From PALSA-350 sp963834445 (GTDB taxonomy: Bacteria; Acidobacteriota; Terriglobia; Terriglobales; Acidobacteriaceae), in NCBI GenBank assembly GCA_963834445.1, contig CAWIBU010000003.1:248001-312000 (forward strand): DNA of 64,000 nt. Direction: 5' to 3'. Shown here in pieces: positions 18,096-26,481 of the stretch. The position numbers were made by a program, and so were the translations under genes. The notes under the pieces were generated by a model, which searched no databases, was not told the origin of the DNA, and worked only from the letters and a program-made list of their open reading frames with translations. Each line of letters starts with the position of its first letter. The first letter of the stretch is position 1.

Positions 18096-19043
18096 ATGAC
18101 CGGAGGCAAGGCTGTGCGTAATGCTTTAGCGAAGCTGCTGATTCTAATGGTGATAGCGTCGCTTTCCGGGCTACAGGCGCCGGCTCAGCACACTTCCACA
18201 GATCAGCCGGATTCGGGCTTTGGCCCGATCGACACCAGCGCCCCCGCAACCCCGCCGGACCAAATCGTAAAGCAGTTCGCGGCCAAAGAAAGCGAATTCC
18301 GCCGAGCCCTGGACAACTACACCTATCAACGCGATGTGCGCATCCAGACCATCAATGATGACGGTAAGGTGGATGGCGAATACCGGGAGGTTGTCGCCAT
18401 CACCTTCGACAGTTTCGGCCGCAAGTCAGAACACGTCACCTTTGCGCCCCAGAATACGCTGGAACGGATTCAGATGACTCCCGCCGACGTTTCGGATATT
18501 GAGCAGCGCCTGCCTTTCGTGTTGACCTCGGAAGATGTGGGGCAATACAACCTGACCTATGTGGGGCGGCAAAAGGTAGACGAAGTCGACTGTTACGTTT
18601 TCGACGTGGCGCCGAAGGTCATGGAGAAAGGCAAGCGTTACCTCAAGGGGCGCATCTGGGTGGACCAGAAGGACCTGCAGATCGTGATCACCAACGGCAA
18701 GAATGTTCCCGACGACATGCGCAAGGGGCACGAGGATCTGTCGCCTCCCTTCACCACCTACCGTGAACAGGTGGATGGCAAGTACTGGTTTCCGGTCTAC
18801 ACCAAGGCGGATGCGGAGCTGCACTTCCCGGGCGGGCGCGGGTACATGAGCCAGGATGTCCGCATCCGGCAGATTGTGCGTTACACCGATTACAAGCAGT
18901 TCCGTTCGACGGTCAAGCTGATCTTTCAAGGGCAGGACGTAACCAACAACGCAAACAAGCCGCAGCCGAACAGCCCACCTGCCAACGGACAAGCGCCACA
19001 ACAACCGCAGCCGGCGCCACCATCGGCGACGCCGCCAAACTAA
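18096..19043 (+). CDS. Exported hypothetical protein, LolA/RseB-like fold suspected
   Basis: A 315-aa protein with a signal peptide (hydrophobic core LAKLLILMVIASLSG, cut after QAPAQ). The body alternates short beta strands with charged turns and contains GKVDGEYREVVAITFDSFGR and LKGRIWVDQKDLQIV, resembling the outer-membrane lipoprotein-sorting (LolA/RseB-like) proteins frequent in acidobacterial genomes. The C-terminus is a Pro/Gln/Asn-rich tail. The ATG at 18096 opens the signal peptide; an upstream TTG at 18033 would add 21 residues. The damaged cytochrome gene begins 4 nt after its stop, so the three genes from here to 21.5 kb may be one transcript. Confidence 0.55.
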   Translation: MTGGKAVRNALAKLLILMVIASLSGLQAPAQHTSTDQPDSGFGPIDTSAPATPPDQIVKQFAAKESEFRRALDNYTYQRDVRIQTINDDGKVDGEYREVVAITFDSFGRKSEHVTFAPQNTLERIQMTPADVSDIEQRLPFVLTSEDVGQYNLTYVGRQKVDEVDCYVFDVAPKVMEKGKRYLKGRIWVDQKDLQIVITNGKNVPDDMRKGHEDLSPPFTTYREQVDGKYWFPVYTKADAELHFPGGRGYMSQDVRIRQIVRYTDYKQFRSTVKLIFQGQDVTNNANKPQPNSPPANGQAPQQPQPAPPSATPPN

Positions 19044-19047
19044 AGCT

Positions 19048-19919
19048 GTGCTTAGAAGGACACGTCGTCCCATTCTGAATGTGGTCTGTGCCGGGTTGCT
19101 GTCACTGCTTGCGACCATCGCCACTAGCCAGGAGACGCAGAATGCGGCTCCGGCCAGCGGGAGCCGAACCAACGCTACTCCAGAGCAAAGAGCGGCGGCC
19201 ACCCGCGTCTTTCTTGGTTTGGGACCCGAACCAGACAAAGCGGCCGCGGCACGCGGTGCGTCCGCTGTTTCAACAGAACTGCGCTTTCTGCCATGGACCG
19301 CAAGGCGCGCGGCGCCGAAGGCCCCAGCCTGATTACCTCAGACGTTGTGCTCGGCGACGACCATGGCGAGCATCTCACAACCTTCCTGAAAGTAGGGCGG
19401 CCGGAAAAGGGCATGCCCTCATTCGCAGGCTTGCCGGATAACCAACTCAAAGACATTGCCGAGTTTCTGCATCTGCAGGTTGAACAGGTCGCTAATCGCG
19501 GAACCTACCATGTGCTGAATATTCTGGTTGGCGATGCGGCCAAAGGGCAGGCGTATGTCGCGGCCAATTGTATGTCGTGCCATACCGCCGCTACGTTCCA
19601 ACACATCGCGGGCAGGTTCCGCTCTCCTGACCAGTTGCAGCGCGGCTGGATCTGGCCCACCCGTCCCGCGGATCATTCGCTGGCCATCACAGCAACGGTA
19701 AAGCCGGCGGATGGCGCCGTGCTTTCGGGCCGCGTCACCCAGGTAAGCGACTTCCGCATCACCCTGGTCGACAGCAATAACCAAATCCATGTGATCGAGC
19801 GGGGACCCGGCGTCGCCGTGCAAATGAAGGACCCTCTGGCGCCCCATCAGGCAATGATCATGACGCTGCAGGACGACGATATGCACAATGTCACCGCCTA
19901 TTTGGAGACGCTGCGATGA
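19048..19919 (+). pseudogene. Exported di-haem-type cytochrome c, split over three frames
   Basis: Three successive frames give one recognisable protein. Frame 1 (GTG at 19048 to about 19255) supplies a signal peptide and a spacer ending ATRVFLGLGPEPDKAAAARG. Frame 2 (about 19256-19300) supplies VRPLFQQNCAFCHG, the first haem-binding CxxCH. Frame 3 (about 19300-19919) supplies ARGAEGPSLITSDVV, a second CMSCH, and an OB-like C-terminal region ending LQDDDMHNVTAYLETLR. Two frame changes within about 50 bp are therefore needed. The intact protein would be a periplasmic electron acceptor for the PQQ dehydrogenase, whose ATG overlaps this stop codon (ATGA). Either the gene is broken or there are two sequence errors. 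Confidence 0.7.
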
Positions 19920-21520
19920 GAGCTTCTCTTCTGCTGTGCGCGGCGGTCGCCCTGTTGGCCCAGGCTCTGGCAGCATCGGAGGTGCCGGTCGCCCCGAAGA
20001 CAATTGGCAAGGCTCCCATCGACAGTTGGACCACCTTTAACGGCGATTACACCGGCCAGCGTTACAGCACGCTGACCCAGATCACTCCTGCCAATGTGAA
20101 CCAGATCGCCCAGCAATGGGTTTACAAGATCACCGGTGCGGTTGGCGGACAACGGGCGCCGCAACCGGTCATCAAATGCACACCACTGCTGGCAAATGGC
20201 GTTCTTTACATCACCATCCCAGACCATCTGTTCGCCCTTGAAGCGCGTACCGGTAAGCAACTATGGCGCTACGACTGGGTCGATCACGGCGGTCACCTGA
20301 TCGGCCAACGCGGCGTTGGCCTATGGAAGAGCTCAGTCTTTTTCCTGACCCCCGACAACTGGTTGATCTCTCTCGACGCAGCGACCGGCAAAGAGCGGTG
20401 GCGCAAGAATTACGCCGACGCGCGCAAGCAATATTTCTCCACCTCCGCGCCGCTGGTCGTGAAAAACCATGTGATTGTCGGTGTCGGCGGGGACGCCATG
20501 GACATGCCCGGCTTCCTCGATTCGTTCGATCCGGAGACCGGCAACCTGCAATGGACCTGGTGGTCGACCCCGCGCAAAGGCGATCCAGCCCTCAACACCT
20601 GGCCCAGCGAAGCGACCTCAGAACATGGTGGCGGCATGACCTGGATGCCCGGCACTTACGATGCCAGGCTCAATTTGTTGTACTGGCCGACAGGCAATAC
20701 CAATCCCGTGTTTGCCGGTCAGGGTCGGCCAGGCGCCAACCTGTGGACCGAGTCAATCGTTGCCCTCGACGCCGACTCGGGCAAGCTGAAATGGTATTTC
20801 CAGGTCTCGCCCCACGATACGCACGACTTCGACAACACCACCGCACCCATCCTGTTTGACCAGGTAATCAACGGTAAGCCGCGCAAACTGGTGTCGCAGG
20901 CGGCGCGCAACGGCTTCTTTGTCACGCTTGACCGCGAGACCGGAAAATATCTGGTGGTGAAACCATTTGTCCCGCTGGATTATTATTCGGGCCTCTCGCC
21001 GCAAGGTGAGCCCATCCCGATCCCGAGCAAGGATCCCAGTATCGGCGGATCCATCAACATTGCGAACGCCACCAATTGGGAGTCGCCCGCTTACAATCGC
21101 CACACTGGGCTGTTCTACGTGAACGCGGTCGAGGGTAAGGCAATTTATTATTTGACCGACAATAGCGCTCATCCTTCCGGCTACGGTGGTACGGGCGCCG
21201 GGATCGGTCTTTCCCGGCATGTGCTGAAGGCAATCGATCCGCTGACCGGCGATCCGGTCTGGACGCATGCGTATCCCAATTTAAATAATGCGCCGACCAC
21301 AGTGGGTCCGGGTCTGCTCACCACGGCATCCAATTTGCTCATCACCGGCGACGATCAGAAAAACATGATCATCTATAGCGCGGATAAGGGAGAAGTGCTC
21401 TGGCACCACGAATTGACCGCCAACCAGTCCGACGGACCGATCACATATTTGCTCGACGGGAAACAGTGGATCCTCGTAGGCGCGGGAGATAGTCTCTACG
21501 CCTTCAGCCTTAGCCCATAA
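19916..21520 (+). CDS. PQQ-dependent alcohol dehydrogenase-like protein
   Basis: A 534-aa secreted beta-propeller enzyme. Signal peptide at 1-19. The repeated W-motif units of the eight-bladed quinoprotein propeller are visible (ALEARTGKQLWRYDW, SLDAATGKERWRKNY, ALDADSGKLKWYFQ). SPHDTHDFDNT supplies the D-x-x-D-x-D acidic cluster next to PQQ in methanol/ethanol dehydrogenases. The family oxidises alcohols or sugars in the periplasm and passes electrons to cytochrome c. The ATG overlaps the TGA of the adjoining cytochrome c gene (19916-19919), a pairing that fits this electron path, although that cytochrome is frameshifted here. The substrate cannot be told. It converges on the LacI regulator. 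Confidence 0.87.
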   Translation: MRASLLLCAAVALLAQALAASEVPVAPKTIGKAPIDSWTTFNGDYTGQRYSTLTQITPANVNQIAQQWVYKITGAVGGQRAPQPVIKCTPLLANGVLYITIPDHLFALEARTGKQLWRYDWVDHGGHLIGQRGVGLWKSSVFFLTPDNWLISLDAATGKERWRKNYADARKQYFSTSAPLVVKNHVIVGVGGDAMDMPGFLDSFDPETGNLQWTWWSTPRKGDPALNTWPSEATSEHGGGMTWMPGTYDARLNLLYWPTGNTNPVFAGQGRPGANLWTESIVALDADSGKLKWYFQVSPHDTHDFDNTTAPILFDQVINGKPRKLVSQAARNGFFVTLDRETGKYLVVKPFVPLDYYSGLSPQGEPIPIPSKDPSIGGSINIANATNWESPAYNRHTGLFYVNAVEGKAIYYLTDNSAHPSGYGGTGAGIGLSRHVLKAIDPLTGDPVWTHAYPNLNNAPTTVGPGLLTTASNLLITGDDQKNMIIYSADKGEVLWHHELTANQSDGPITYLLDGKQWILVGAGDSLYAFSLSP

Positions 21521-21532
21521 CCAGGGTTGAGA

Positions 21533-22627
21533 TCAGGCTTTCTGCCGGGCCGAGCGCGCCGCGCTTTTCTTGACGGCCGCTTTCCTTGCTGGGCCCGTCG
21601 ATTCGCGGACGATCAGTGCGGGCTCGACCGCTCTGTCTTTGGGTGCCTTCGTGGTTGCCGAAGGCCGCAACTGCTCCAGTAATATCTGAACTGCCAACTC
21701 GCCCATGTGATGAAGCGGTTGGCGAATGGTCGTAAGCCTCGGCGTCTGGAAGGCTGCCTCTTTGATGTCGTCGAAGCCCACGACGGATACGTCGTCCGGA
21801 ACGCGTAACTGCGCATCGTGCAGCGCGCGAATGGCGCCCAGAGCCGATATATCGTTAAAGGACAGAACCGCGGTGAAACTGCGGTGATGAGCCAGCAACT
21901 GCCTGATCACTGGATAGCCAAGTTCGGGCGAAGTCAAATCCTTGTCCAGTTGGATGGTTAATTCGGGCCGGATGGTGAGGCCAAGTTTTCGCGCGACCGT
22001 CACCGTGGCCTGCCAACGATCGTCCGAATCTGAGCTATAAGGCTGACCGCGCATGAAGGCGACATTGCGGTGCCCTTGATCGTAAAGGTGGCGCAGCGAC
22101 AGTTCAGCTGCCCGATGATGATCGAGAGTCACATTCGTGACCCCGCTGATCGGCCGATGACCGGCGACAGCAACCACCGGCAGTGGCAGTTTGTGCTCTA
22201 ACCGCGTATCGATCGCGATGATGCCCTCGGCCCCTCGGCCGATCAGCATGCGCGGATATTGCTCGATCAGATCAGCGCGGTGGCGGTGGTGGGCGATGAA
22301 GTAAAAATAGTTTTCCTGCAGTAGCCGGTCGCCGATCCCGGTCATCACTTCCGCGTGATAGCCGTCAGCCAGTACCGGAACCAGGATTCCGATCGTCATG
22401 GTGCGGCGGTTGCGCAGCGAACGCGCCAGAAAACTAGGCTGATAGTTGAACTTGAGGGCTGCGGCGCGAATACGTTCCCGCGTCGCCTCAGGAATGGAGC
22501 GCCCAGGAACGTTATTCAACACCACGGAAATCGTGGCCGGATCGAGGTCGAGGTAAGCGGCCAGCGTTTTCAGGCTGACGGGTGTCGCGGGGGCGCTACC
22601 GCCGGGGGCGTTCTTGGGCTTACGCAT
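21533..22627 (-). CDS. LacI-family transcriptional regulator
   Basis: A 364-aa regulator. The N-terminal helix-turn-helix is SLKTLAAYLDLDPATISVVL, followed by the hinge RIRAAALKFNYQPSFLARSL and a periplasmic-binding-protein-like sensor domain (TMTIGILVPVL, NDISALGAIRAL, VVGFDDIKEAAFQTPRLTTIRQ split across strands). Such proteins bind operators with a central CG and release on sugar binding. The ATG at 22625-22627 starts just before the DNA-binding domain. Two LacI-like operators occur in the window (26420-26439 and 60006-60023); which, if any, this protein binds is unknown. It lies 95 bp downstream of the CRTAC1-like gene. The C-terminal tail is Lys/Ala/Arg-rich. Confidence 0.92.
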   Translation of the reverse strand: MRKPKNAPGGSAPATPVSLKTLAAYLDLDPATISVVLNNVPGRSIPEATRERIRAAALKFNYQPSFLARSLRNRRTMTIGILVPVLADGYHAEVMTGIGDRLLQENYFYFIAHHRHRADLIEQYPRMLIGRGAEGIIAIDTRLEHKLPLPVVAVAGHRPISGVTNVTLDHHRAAELSLRHLYDQGHRNVAFMRGQPYSSDSDDRWQATVTVARKLGLTIRPELTIQLDKDLTSPELGYPVIRQLLAHHRSFTAVLSFNDISALGAIRALHDAQLRVPDDVSVVGFDDIKEAAFQTPRLTTIRQPLHHMGELAVQILLEQLRPSATTKAPKDRAVEPALIVRESTGPARKAAVKKSAARSARQKA

Positions 22628-22721
22628 TCTTGCTTGAACCCCGTGAGGTTTTTGGTTTGTCCTGATCTTATAAGGCTGAGCGCCTCGTAGACAAGAGATT
22701 GTCTGGAGATTGTGACGCAAG

Positions 22722-24419
22722 TTACTTGTTTGCGTGCGCGGTTGCGCCTGCGGGAACAACTCCTTCGCCCTCTTTAACGGTGTAGAAGTGGTCCGCAGCC
22801 AGGTTCGTCAGTGTTTCCACTTTTCCGGAGGGCCAGAATACCTCGAGCTTATCCAGCTTGTCATGCGTAGCCAGCCCGAAATGGATCCTCAGATCGTTCT
22901 GAGAAAGATAGCTGCCGCCACTGAAGACTTCGTCCTGCTGCACCAGATCGCCCGCGGTGGCGCGCAGCCGCGCATTCAAGGCGAGCCGATTCGATTTGGT
23001 TCCCTCGAGGGCAATGCTGATCCAGTGATTGCCCGGGGCTCCCTGGGTGCGAAGTATCATCGGCTCCCCTTCCAGATTTTCGATAACGAGTTCGAGGTGC
23101 CCATCATTGAACAGATCGCCCACCGCCAGTCCGCGGCTTACCTGGGGAATCTGGATCGCAGCACCGGCCAGCTGGCTTATGTCGCGAAAGGTGCCATTGT
23201 GCTGGTTAAGAAACAGGAGCTTCGGTTCGCGAAACCGGGTGCCGATGTCCTTCTGGTCCACCTGTGGGTAGACATGGCCGTTTACCAGAATCAGATCGGG
23301 CCACCCATCGTTGTCCAGGTCGAAGAAGGCGTCACCCCATCCAACATACGGCGTAGATGCACGGGCTATGCCAGATTCGCTGGAGACATCCGTGAAGCTG
23401 AGCGCTCCATCGTTGCGATACAACGCGGCATACTCCTCGCTGAAGTGAGTGATGGCAATCGAGAACAAGCCTTTGTGCCGATAATCGCCGAGTGCAACTC
23501 CCATATTGGCCTGTTCGCTGCCATCCAGGTTGACCGCGACCCCGGCTTGCAGTGCGATGTCGGTAAAGTGGCCTTTGCCGTCATTGCGGTAGAGGTAGTT
23601 GGGCTCACCGTCATTGGCCACGAAAAGATCGAGCCGGCCATCGTTGTTGAAATCACACCAGACTGAGGTCAGACCGAAAAATTTGTTGGCGTCGTCCACG
23701 CCCGCTTGTTTGGAAACATCGGTAAAGGTCCCATCGCCGTTGTTGTGATAAAGATTGTCGGGCGATCCTTTGAGCCCGCGCGGCCCGCACTGCACGGCGA
23801 TACCGTGGTATTGGCAGGTCACTTTGGAGCCGAACTCGGGAAGATCCTTGAGACTCAGATCGACGTAGTGGGCCACAAAAAGATCGACCAGGCCGTCGCC
23901 ATCGTAATCGCCAAAAGCAGCTCCGGTGGCCCACTCGGCCTCTTTGCCGAGGCCTGCCGCGGCGGTTACATCGCTGAATGTGCCATCGCCGTTGTTGCGA
24001 TAGAGAACGATCCTGCCGAAACACGTGACCAGCAGGTCTGGCCAGCCGTCGTTGTTGTAGTCCCCAACGGAGGCGCCCATCGCCCAACAGGGATAGGCTA
24101 CGCCGGCCTTCTCCGTCACGTCAGTGAAGGTGCCGTCGTGATTGTTATGGTAGAGCGCACTGCGCGCTTTCTTGTTGGCCAGCGCCATGTCGACGCCGGG
24201 CGCATTGGTGAAATAGATATCTGGCCAGCCATCGCGGTCGTAGTCGATGAGGGCAACGCCCCCGCTCATCGACTCCACAATATATTTCTTTTCCGGCGAA
24301 GAGAGATGATCGAAGTGGATATGCGTGGAGCGGGTGATGTCAACCAGCTGGGGAGATTGTGCATGCGCAGATAAGACGAAGAGGATAAGTGCGAAAAACG
24401 GGCGATGAGTCCTTTTCAT
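22722..24419 (-). CDS. Secreted CRTAC1-like FG-GAP/VCBS repeat protein with ASPIC/UnbV C-terminus
   Basis: A 565-aa exported protein. Signal peptide at 1-21 (ends SAHAQ). At least five calcium-binding-like FG-GAP repeats follow, each with a DxDxDGxxD core: DYDRDGWPDIYF, DYNNDGWPDLLV, DYDGDGLVDLFV, DFNNDGRLDLFV and DLDNDGWPDLIL. The C-terminus is the ASPIC/UnbV domain (GNHWISIALEGTKSNR, LEVFWPSGKVETL). These form a surface beta-propeller; function in bacteria is poorly known. The ATG at 24417-24419 has AGGAGAGG 3 nt upstream. The next upstream feature is the repeat element at 24466-24784. Confidence 0.88.
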   Translation of the reverse strand: MKRTHRPFFALILFVLSAHAQSPQLVDITRSTHIHFDHLSSPEKKYIVESMSGGVALIDYDRDGWPDIYFTNAPGVDMALANKKARSALYHNNHDGTFTDVTEKAGVAYPCWAMGASVGDYNNDGWPDLLVTCFGRIVLYRNNGDGTFSDVTAAAGLGKEAEWATGAAFGDYDGDGLVDLFVAHYVDLSLKDLPEFGSKVTCQYHGIAVQCGPRGLKGSPDNLYHNNGDGTFTDVSKQAGVDDANKFFGLTSVWCDFNNDGRLDLFVANDGEPNYLYRNDGKGHFTDIALQAGVAVNLDGSEQANMGVALGDYRHKGLFSIAITHFSEEYAALYRNDGALSFTDVSSESGIARASTPYVGWGDAFFDLDNDGWPDLILVNGHVYPQVDQKDIGTRFREPKLLFLNQHNGTFRDISQLAGAAIQIPQVSRGLAVGDLFNDGHLELVIENLEGEPMILRTQGAPGNHWISIALEGTKSNRLALNARLRATAGDLVQQDEVFSGGSYLSQNDLRIHFGLATHDKLDKLEVFWPSGKVETLTNLAADHFYTVKEGEGVVPAGATAHANK

Positions 24420-24465
24420 TCCTCTCCTGCCCGTCCAAAATTTCTGCGGGTGGCCCACTGGTTCA

Positions 24466-24784
24466 GTGCGTCGTTACTAACGTCCTATAGGTTTGCAAGC
24501 CTCAGTCCCGCAGGGACGACTGAAACTAGCCCAGGACGAAATCCTGGGTAAACAGGACAAAACAGAGCAGTCCCGAAGGGGCGGCTGATGCTTTCCCAGG
24601 ATGAAATCCTGGGAGATTGCTCCGAGTGAACGCAGGACTTCGTCCCATTGCAGCCGTCCCTACGGGACTGCTCTGTTTTGCTTTCCCTGACCCAGGATTT
24701 CATCCTGGGCTGCCTTCACTCGTCCCCGCGGGACTGCGGCGCCCGACAGGTTGGCAAACATACTGGACGTTATCAGCGACGCAC
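24466..24784. repeat. Foldable 319-bp element with terminal inverted repeats (MITE/REP-like)
   Basis: The left end begins GTGCGTCGTTACTAACGTCC; the reverse complement of the right end begins GTGCGTCGCTGATAACGTCC. The similarity continues for about 33 nt. Inside are three hairpins of the form CCCAGGA-x5-TCCTGGG (about 24530-24548, 24595-24613, 24691-24709), two arms around AAAACAGAGCAGTCCCG (about 24551-24587 against 24651-24689), and copies of AGTCCCGCAGGGAC. The whole element can fold on itself. No ORF is visible. It ends 4 nt from the gnd stop codon and fills the gap before the CRTAC1 gene. A related fragment lies at 47931-47976. Confidence 0.75.
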
Positions 24785-24788
24785 GACA

Positions 24789-26249
24789 CTAGGCGTTGTA
24801 CGTAGAAGAGGACACACGCCCTCCTCGGCCCGTCCAGTTGGTGTGGAAAAATTCGCCGCGAGGCTTGTCCACCCGTTCGTAGGTATGCGCGCCGAAGAAG
24901 TCTCGCTGCGCCTGCAGCAGGTTCGCTGGCAGGCGCGCCGTGCGATAGCCGTCATAAAACGCAAGCGCGGTTGAAAACGCAGGCATGGGCACCCCTACCC
25001 TGATCCCATAAATGATCGCCCTGCGCCAGGCCGCATGGTACTTTTCCATCGCGCTCGAAAAAAACTTGTCCAGCAGTAAATTCTGCAGCTTTGCATCCCG
25101 GTCGAAGGCCGCCTTGATGTCTCCCAGAAACACACTGCGGATAATGCATCCGCCGCGCCACATCAATGCCACCCCGCCCATGTTGAGATTCCAGCCCTGT
25201 TCCTTCTCCGCCGCCCGCAGCAACATATACCCCTGCGCGTAGCTCACCATCTTGGAGCAGTAGAGGGCGACCCGCACCTCCTCGATGAACTCCTTCTTGC
25301 CGTTCACAACCTTGCGCTTGCGCGGCCCTTTCAACACTTTCGCGGCCTTGACCCGCTCCGCTTTCAACGCCGAGAGGCAGCGGGCAAACACACTTTCTCC
25401 AATCAGGGTCACGGGTTGTCCCAGGTCAAGCGCCGAGATGGCTGTCCACTTGCCGGTTCCCTTCTGTCCCGCAGCATCGAGAATCTTGTCCACCATGGGC
25501 TGCCCGTCGTCGTCCTTTTTGGCGAAGATGGTGGCTGAGATATCGATCAGGAAACTATCCAGCTCACCCTTGTTCCATTCTGCAAATATTTCGGCAAGCT
25601 CATCGGCAGTGAGGCCAAGCCCGTCCTTTAACAGTTGGTAGGCTTCCCCGATCAACTGCATGTCACCGTATTCGATGCCGTTGTGCACCATCTTCACATA
25701 ATGCCCGGCGCCATCCTCGCCTACCCAATCGCAACAGGGCGTCCCATCTTCGACCTTGGCGGCTATGGCCTGGAAAATCTCCTTCACGTGCGGCCATGCT
25801 TCCTTGTTACCTCCGGGCATGATCGAGGGACCAAAACGCGCACCCTCCTCGCCTCCGGAAACGCCGGTCCCAATGAACAGAATCCCTTGCGCCGCCAGAT
25901 CTCTGGTTCGCCGCGTCGAGTCGGTGTAGAGGGAGTTGCCGCCGTCGATCACGATGTCGCCCTTCTCCAGGTAAGGAAGCACCTGGCTGATCGTCTGGTC
26001 AACGACCTCCCCCGCCTTCACCATAATCATGACCCGACGCGGCGTCTTGAGCATGCCGCACATTTCTTCAATCGAATGCGCTCCGGCGACCTGGGTTCCC
26101 TTTGCTTCGTGGGCCAGAAAATCGTCCACCTTCGAGACGGTGCGATTAAAAACAGCGACCTTATATCCATGGTCGTTCATGTTGAGCACCAGGTTCTGGC
26201 CCATCACCGCCAAACCGATTAACCCGATATCGCAATCTGCTTCAGCCAT
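24789..26249 (-). CDS. gnd: 6-phosphogluconate dehydrogenase (decarboxylating)
   Basis: A 486-aa enzyme of the oxidative pentose phosphate pathway: 6-phosphogluconate + NADP+ to ribulose-5-phosphate + CO2 + NADPH. Evidence: N-terminal Rossmann fold (DIGLIGLAVMGQNLVLNM), the substrate-binding block GVSGGEEGARFGPSIMPGG, KMVHNGIEYGDMQLI with the catalytic Lys/Asn pair, and the long helical C-terminal domain including WRGGCIIRS. Length is typical of the long, homodimeric form. The ATG at 26247-26249 begins just before the Rossmann fold; the frame open upstream has no family residues. No zwf or pgl is adjacent. Confidence 0.97.
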   Translation of the reverse strand: MAEADCDIGLIGLAVMGQNLVLNMNDHGYKVAVFNRTVSKVDDFLAHEAKGTQVAGAHSIEEMCGMLKTPRRVMIMVKAGEVVDQTISQVLPYLEKGDIVIDGGNSLYTDSTRRTRDLAAQGILFIGTGVSGGEEGARFGPSIMPGGNKEAWPHVKEIFQAIAAKVEDGTPCCDWVGEDGAGHYVKMVHNGIEYGDMQLIGEAYQLLKDGLGLTADELAEIFAEWNKGELDSFLIDISATIFAKKDDDGQPMVDKILDAAGQKGTGKWTAISALDLGQPVTLIGESVFARCLSALKAERVKAAKVLKGPRKRKVVNGKKEFIEEVRVALYCSKMVSYAQGYMLLRAAEKEQGWNLNMGGVALMWRGGCIIRSVFLGDIKAAFDRDAKLQNLLLDKFFSSAMEKYHAAWRRAIIYGIRVGVPMPAFSTALAFYDGYRTARLPANLLQAQRDFFGAHTYERVDKPRGEFFHTNWTGRGGRVSSSTYNA

Positions 26250-26419
26250 GTTGGGCCTCCCATTCGCAAAGCTAAATACGCGCAGGTTCCACACGATCCG
26301 CTTCGAAGGCGCGATGATACCTGATCGGTGCGAATCTGGGCAAAGCAGCAGACTCCACGCTGGCAACAGGCTCAGTGCGAACCAAAAGAGCCTGTATTTT
26401 GCCTCGGGCTTGACTTTTT

Positions 26420-26439
26420 AGTCTTAACGCGTTAAGACT
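26420..26439. promoter_or_regulatory. 20-bp perfect palindrome, candidate LacI-type operator
   Basis: AGTCTTAACGCGTTAAGACT is a perfect 20-bp palindrome with a central CG step, the usual symmetry of LacI-family operators. It lies 43 bp before the ATG at 26482 and 171 bp upstream of gnd, so it could control the paralogous gene pair, gnd, or both. Confidence 0.5.
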
Positions 26440-26481
26440 TACTCAGTATTGAAAAAAAATCGCTGTGGACCAAAGGTAAGT

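Noticed and set aside
24480..24784. CRISPR-like array because of repeated CCCAGGA/TCCTGGG blocks
   Set aside because: The blocks are palindromes of unequal spacing inside a self-complementary element, with no equal-length spacers or cas genes.
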